Source: Candidatus Melainabacteria bacterium
GTDB lineage: Bacteria > Cyanobacteriota > Vampirovibrionia > Obscuribacterales > Obscuribacteraceae
Direction of reading: 5' to 3'
DNA length: 32,086 nucleotides
NCBI GenBank assembly: GCA_003153555.1
Contig: PLZS01000152.1
Span: forward strand, 1 to 32,086
How positions within the stretch are numbered: the stretch's first letter is position 1; every line of letters begins with the position of its first letter. The translations under genes and the position numbers were made by a program. Below, in pieces: positions 29,985 to 32,086 of the stretch. Under the pieces are notes generated by a model. It worked only from the letters and a program-made list of their open reading frames with translations, did no database searches and was not told the DNA's origin.

Positions 29985-30782
29985 ATGAAGACTCGAAGCA
30001 TCACTCTTGGGGCGTTAATAACGCTGTTTATAATCAGCTCAGCCTGTCGACCAATGGCTGTCATCCTACACGCGCCAACGAATATCGCTGATGATTTGAA
30101 CTTTGACAAAAGCTCGCCGACTCAAAAAATTGCTCAGGCGAAACGATGGCTCAATCTTGGTTCAGATGCGCCAAAGGGTTTGCTTTGGCACACATACATG
30201 AGTCGCGTGTACGGTGTTAGTATCGACGCTAACATTCACGAAATGGAGAAAGGACAGGTCTCACAGGATTGGAAATATGCTTTGAGAGCAGAAGGTCTCC
30301 CAGACTGGTGTCCGACTACGCTAATAAGCATGAAAGAAAATTTTGAGATGGGAGTGATGCACAAGCTTGCCGTTAGCTATGTTTTTGGTTTTTCTCCCTT
30401 CTTATCTCGTGATGACCTTGTGACGAAATTGTCGAAGAGAACAAACGATTATGAGAACGCAAACAAGGCTGCTGGAGGAAAACTTCAATACGAAGACTGG
30501 TACGCAAAGAAGATAATATGTGCGTTTGGGTTGCCAAAAAATACTTCTTCAGACAAAGCATGGCGTTTCTACACGCGGCTGATAAAGGTCTTTGGCGGCG
30601 TGTGCTCAAAAAAAGAGATAGAAGACTTTCGGCGTGAGAAACGTTTGGACGTGGCCCGGCTTGTTGTCATGCTGCCTGCATCAACAGATGATTCAGTGGT
30701 ATGTCATCGATTCGCTGGCATTGTAGAAGCGATACATCTAGAGTCGGCAGGTGCGCCATTGGGTTGGAAGTTCTTCTACTGA
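29985..30782 (+). CDS. Exported hypothetical protein
   Basis: A 265-residue protein with an N-terminal hydrophobic signal (SITLGALITLFIISSACRPM) containing SSAC, a weak lipobox. The mature part is helical and basic (SPTQKIAQAKRWLNLGSDAP, MHKLAVSYVFGFSPFLSRDD, KAWRFYTRLIKVFGGVCSKK), with three or four conserved-looking Trp/Tyr positions. A short 18-codon frame ends two bases before the ATG and might be a leader. The family is not recognised. It stands alone next to the palindrome region. Confidence 0.65.
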   Translation: MKTRSITLGALITLFIISSACRPMAVILHAPTNIADDLNFDKSSPTQKIAQAKRWLNLGSDAPKGLLWHTYMSRVYGVSIDANIHEMEKGQVSQDWKYALRAEGLPDWCPTTLISMKENFEMGVMHKLAVSYVFGFSPFLSRDDLVTKLSKRTNDYENANKAAGGKLQYEDWYAKKIICAFGLPKNTSSDKAWRFYTRLIKVFGGVCSKKEIEDFRREKRLDVARLVVMLPASTDDSVVCHRFAGIVEAIHLESAGAPLGWKFFY

Positions 30783-31041
30783 CTCCTTTTCGGTGACTAA
30801 GTCTCGAACACCATAATTGCGGTACAGTGATTTGAAACTGCACTTCTCGCGCCGTAAAATCAATGCACCGCAAGCGGTTTGGGTACTTTGGGGGTCGAAG
30901 TAGATAAACGCTAATTGCGGAATCGAGCCATCAAGTAGACAAAGCTGGACTCCCGTTATAAGTAATTCCACCAGTGACAACAAATGTTCCAACGACTACT
31001 CTGACTAGAGGGAACTGATTTCGTTCAAACGCTCTCCTTCC
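30738..31041 (-). pseudogene. Possible frameshifted gene remnant
   Basis: Two minus-strand frames join in a protein-like way: 31041-30931 (AFERNQFPLVRVVVGTFVVT) and 30992-30738 (GSIPQLAFIYFDPQSTQTAC, LYRNYGVRDLVTEKE). Neither has a good start. A one-base shift near 30940 would unite them. The 3' end overlaps the convergent 29985 gene. Weak support only; otherwise the 270-base gap is empty. Confidence 0.2.
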
Positions 31042-31055
31042 TTATGGATTAAGTC

Positions 31056-31940
31056 GTGAATTTTCATATCGGGCAACCCAATCGTTATGTCGTTCTGTTC
31101 GGAGCGCTCCTGTCGTTATGGATCTCTTGGGATCGAGTTCCAAACGTGATTCAAGCGCTATGTCTCACAGCAGAGATACTAAGTCCAGTGGCACTGTCTC
31201 CCAAAGAGCAATATATTCACTACATTCGTTTGACACGGCGTTGCTGTCACAAACACGAGTACAAGTTGGCTGCGATTTGCGCGGATAAGGCGCTAGAAAC
31301 TCGGGTTTGCCTCGACGCGTTTGAAGAAGAGGAATTTTTCCCCTCCACATTAATCGAACTTGAAAAATACGAGCAGGCAAAAGATTTGACGCTAAGACTG
31401 GCTCCTCTTCAGAGAAATTCTCCTCGTTGCGCACCAATAGCAGCCTTTCGGCAAGAGTTAATGGGACGGGCCTATATGGGACTGCATCAGTATCAATCTG
31501 CTGTGGAGGAATTCGGCCGAGAAATACCTGACTTGGTTCCAGAGAACAGGACGAGGCAAGGTCTTGAGCTAAGACTATTCGTCGCCTGCATGTGTACCGG
31601 TGACAACAAATCGGCAAAAAAAGTTCTCAACCATTTGCTTGAATCTAGACACATGTTCGACCATTCATTTTGCATTGTTGACGAAAATAACCCGATAATA
31701 ACGCTGTTTGAGCCTATGATTACCTTGTCATTGAATGATGGGACAGCGGCGAAAAATATTTGCGATAAGCATATTCAGTTTTGGCAAAAAACTGAAAATT
31801 TCGACGATCCTGATGCTGTGCCCATGTTGGAAGGTGCCAGTCAAGTAATGTTGAATCGTGGCTACATCGATGAGTCGCGTGGCCTCACGGCTTGTGCAAA
31901 GCATATCAAATTGATGCTTGGAGCTAATGCTGTATTTTAA
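31056..31940 (+). CDS. Membrane-anchored helical repeat (TPR-like) protein
   Basis: A 294-residue protein with GTG 31056 as start (weak SD). One TM helix at about 10-28 (NRYVVLFGALLSLWISW) precedes a helical domain with TPR-like pairs (YEQAKDLTLRLAPLQRNSP, MGLHQYQSAVEEFGREIPD, GDNKSAKKVLNHLLESRH). The Cys count is high for the class (RCCHKHEYKLAAICADKALE), hinting at disulfides or metal if exported. It is similar in plan to the TPR gene at 15583-16593 but not an evident copy. No operon partner is seen. Confidence 0.65.
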   Translation: MNFHIGQPNRYVVLFGALLSLWISWDRVPNVIQALCLTAEILSPVALSPKEQYIHYIRLTRRCCHKHEYKLAAICADKALETRVCLDAFEEEEFFPSTLIELEKYEQAKDLTLRLAPLQRNSPRCAPIAAFRQELMGRAYMGLHQYQSAVEEFGREIPDLVPENRTRQGLELRLFVACMCTGDNKSAKKVLNHLLESRHMFDHSFCIVDENNPIITLFEPMITLSLNDGTAAKNICDKHIQFWQKTENFDDPDAVPMLEGASQVMLNRGYIDESRGLTACAKHIKLMLGANAVF

Positions 31941-31958
31941 ACTTCCGGCAGTTCTAAA

Positions 31959-31976
31959 GGCACCGATGGTGGTGTC
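31959..31976. repeat. GGCACC / GGTGTC hairpin after the last gene
   Basis: Six-base arms with one G-T pair, 19 bases after the stop of the 31056 gene. It is a looser member of the GGCAC hairpin set and may end that transcript. Confidence 0.35.
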
Positions 31977-32054
31977 TAATTTGAATTGCCTAATTTGATT
32001 GTTCAATCAAGCCGACAATTTTTCTTCGACCTAAATCTAAGTTCGCGGAAATTT

Positions 32055-32082
32055 CTGCAGAAGGGGCCAATCAGGGGCCAAT
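32055..32082. repeat. Right copy of the 28-bp integrase arm repeat
   Basis: Identical to 13847-13874, with two GGGGCCAAT iterons, in direct orientation. It may be the arm sequence of the right end of the island or the leader of a second integrase just outside the window. Sequence beyond 32082 differs from the left copy. Confidence 0.7.
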
Positions 32083-32086
32083 AGCA

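Overview
The window looks like an accessory, island-rich stretch of a bacterial chromosome with many secreted and TPR-type proteins. No ribosomal, tRNA or housekeeping gene is intact here, so the host can only be guessed. The mix of solenoid/TPR proteins, small secreted orphans, pentapeptide and polymorphic-toxin-like proteins and HAMP-PAS histidine kinases recalls Candidatus Obscuribacterales (Melainabacteria); this is inference from family style, not marker evidence.

Left part (1-7.8 kb, mostly minus strand): small secreted or orphan genes, then a zone of gene wreckage. It holds the C-terminal stub of a transposon AAA ATPase, a trypsin-like fragment with GNSGG, a gene with an in-frame TGA, an intact pentapeptide/Cys-rich protein, a toxin-like gene whose HESGH motif lies in a shifted frame, a zinc-ribbon protein and the first 32 codons of an IS110-type transposase. 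A secreted protein closes the zone.

Middle (7.9-13.4 kb): two translationally coupled HAMP-PAS hybrid-free histidine kinases sit between two 101-bp direct copies (96/101 identical) of a sequence carrying an inverted repeat. The second copy ends a truncated gene. A core related to this repeat recurs at two more places as a 21-bp repeat.

Right part (13.67-32.08 kb): a probable integrative island. At its left edge is the 3' half of a tRNA-Arg(ACG), broken at the anticodon stem, followed by GGGGCCAAT arm-type repeats and a tyrosine integrase. A 28-bp stretch of these arm repeats returns in direct orientation at the right end of the window, 18.2 kb away. The cargo is a CBASS-like anti-phage locus (a CD-NTase with a SLATT two-TM effector, plus a divergent second CD-NTase carrying an AGS-C sensor domain), an RHH-like protein, TPR/solenoid proteins and a four-gene minus-strand operon of small secreted proteins with an immunity-like partner. 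Next come a 1.2-kb gene-free region packed with TGTCGACA palindromes and a 21-bp-arm hairpin, and two more secreted/membrane proteins.

How the genes may work together: on phage infection one or both CD-NTases would make a nucleotide signal that opens the SLATT membrane effector. The integrase and arm repeats would account for acquisition of the locus, and the tRNA pieces mark the integration hot-spot.
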